In this document: positions 63,043-64,000 of the stretch, piece after piece
How the letters are laid out: each line of letters opens with the position of its first letter
Position numbering within the stretch: position 1 is the stretch's first letter
Source: Symbiodinium natans
Taxonomy: Eukaryota; Sar; Dinophyceae; Suessiales; Symbiodiniaceae
Direction of reading: 5' to 3'
Length of the DNA stretch: 64,000 nt
NCBI GenBank assembly: GCA_905221605.1
Contig: CAJNDS010000414.1
Span: forward strand, 81,118-145,117
Notes under the pieces: generated by a model
What the model was told of the DNA's origin: nothing
Databases searched by the model: none
The model's input: only the letters and a program-made list of their open reading frames with translations
Translations under genes and position numbers: made by a program

Positions 63043-63599
63043 GGTTGAGTGCTTTAGGACCACTAAAGGTGGTGCCTCCTACAAGAGGGAGCCCCCGCGA
63101 TCCTCTTGATGAGAACATCTTCTAGAGCCAAAAATGCTCATCGGACCCCCCTTTCTGGCCCCCAAAAAACCTGAGATCTCTGCCAAGCGCCCGCAAAATG
63201 TTTGGCGTCATCGAGTTTTAGGCAGTACCGCCCCCCCCCCCCCGCCTCCCACACCCTTGGTGCGTCGGGGCGCCATTTCCGCGTGGTGATTGCTGCCGCT
63301 GCGCGGCGAGACGCAAAAAAGCCATGCCCGAGCCCTCACCCCAAACCGGGCCATCAAACAGTCTGTGCCAGGTTTTTTGGGGGGTCTTTGGCTTCGGCTG
63401 GGTGGGTACCGTGGTGGTTGCCGTGGGTACCGTGGTACCGTGGGGTCGCCGCGGAACCGAAAAGGGATTCAGGGTTTAGGATATAGGGGTCTTGGCACCC
63501 CAAGCCCGTTGAAGGTAAGGAACCTGAGTTGAGATTCAGTGAGCCAAACCATGTGCCTCCCAAGCCCCTTAAGGTTTAAGGAAACCAATGGAAGTCCAG

Positions 63600-63637
63600 G
63601 TCAAAGAGCTCATCAACGACCACCTGGGCTTGGCTGG
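63600..63637 (+). CDS. Exon: VKELINDHLGLAG
   Basis: It follows GTCCAG and reads VKELINDHLGLA before a GC donor. Helical. Confidence 0.5.
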
Positions 63638-63766
63638 GCGCTGAGACCACCCACCTAGAGCCCCCCCAAGCCCCCTGAACCCGTAAGCCCTTGGCCCAAA
63701 CCGCCGAGGCCCTAAGCTCTAAACCCTAAACCCGAAAGCCCACTCCCTGCAAGTCTCTAAACTCGA

Positions 63767-63842
63767 GTATGGGTATTCAAGGGGCCTCCTCAAAGTGTGT
63801 CTTCGGCGCTGCAGTTCAAGCATCCGATGGCTGGAAGCGTGC
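63767..63842 (+). CDS. Exon: CVFGAAVQASDGWKRA
   Basis: It reads GIQGASSKCVFGAAVQAS then DGWKRA and runs into a G-rich intron. Confidence 0.5.
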
Positions 63843-63930
63843 AGAGTTCAGGGTTTACGGGGGTTTGAGGTTCATAGGGTTGAGGGGGTTGAGAGGGTTT
63901 TCCGGATGCCTAGGATTCGGGGTTTCCGAG

Positions 63931-63973
63931 GTCAACTCGAGCTACCACATTGGGGAGCTCTTCCTGCGTCCCG
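63931..63973 (+). CDS. Exon: VNSSYHIGELFLRP
   Basis: It follows TTCCGAG and reads VNSSYHIGELFLRP. It is the last coding signal; the gene continues past the window. Confidence 0.5.
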
Positions 63974-64000
63974 GCCGAAACCCATAAAGTGAAACCTCCC

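Noticed and set aside
12000..64000. A chromosome end (true telomere)
   Set aside because: Arrays are short, interspersed with exons and in both orientations across 50 kb; neither edge of the window is a pure terminal array.
1..64000. Dinoflagellate spliced-leader gene or relict
   Set aside because: I looked for CCATTTTGGCTCAAG and saw no match of useful length.

Overview
The window looks like nuclear DNA of a dinoflagellate, probably a Symbiodiniaceae-like or related species. It is GC-rich and intron-dense. It is saturated with plant/algal-type telomere-like heptamers (TTTAGGG and CCCTAAA), and its splice donors include GC as well as GT. It carries integrase and oxygenase-like protein families that I associate with dinoflagellate mobile DNA. 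No bacterial operon logic, rRNA or convincing tRNA is visible. The genus is an inference.

Bases 448-6622 hold a compact mobile element, about 6.16 kb (455-6615). It has roughly 265-295 bp imperfect terminal inverted repeats and is flanked by an identical 7-bp direct repeat (TGTGCCC). Inside are a 51-52 bp minisatellite and an unknown minus-strand gene. Diverging from that gene are a tail-fibre-like protein with a C-terminal S74-type self-processing chaperone, broken by one extra G, and an intact retrovirus-type integrase. A frameshifted 2OG-Fe(II)-oxygenase-like ORF follows. The layout recalls very small Polinton-like or Ginger-like elements but fits neither exactly.

Bases 6.6-11.9 kb show no secure gene. 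From about 11.9 to 22 kb the plus strand carries many short exons of one or two genes. The first dozen form a coherent algal glycosyltransferase-like protein, with motifs in order DVILVYSK, EDVYATRAEL, FMEFDA|VPVRSNWLD, RGSHYRG and HVNGNAIY. The exons between 18 and 22 kb are coding-like but unassigned. Between 22 and 25 kb there are palindromic repeats and few coding signals.

From about 25.7 kb to the right edge the plus strand appears to be one giant gene, or several similar tandem genes. A Thr/Ser-rich mucin-like segment is followed by dozens of 40-120 bp exons. Most encode half of a six-cysteine Sushi/EGF-like module: one half ends near GxxC, the other begins CxxGY and ends GxLPxC. After 59.5 kb the exons turn to Thr-rich and then helical, phase-0 segments that run off the window. 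A large secreted or cell-surface adhesion-type protein is the best reading. Nearly every intron in both genes contains telomere-like arrays. Several introns carry a G-rich array first and a C-rich array second, so the transcript could fold into a hairpin.

Two short palindromic MITE-like families, two dispersed duplications, several minisatellites and AT-rich islands fill the rest. Exon edges are my own reading of AG/GT or AG/GC boundaries and may be off by some bases.
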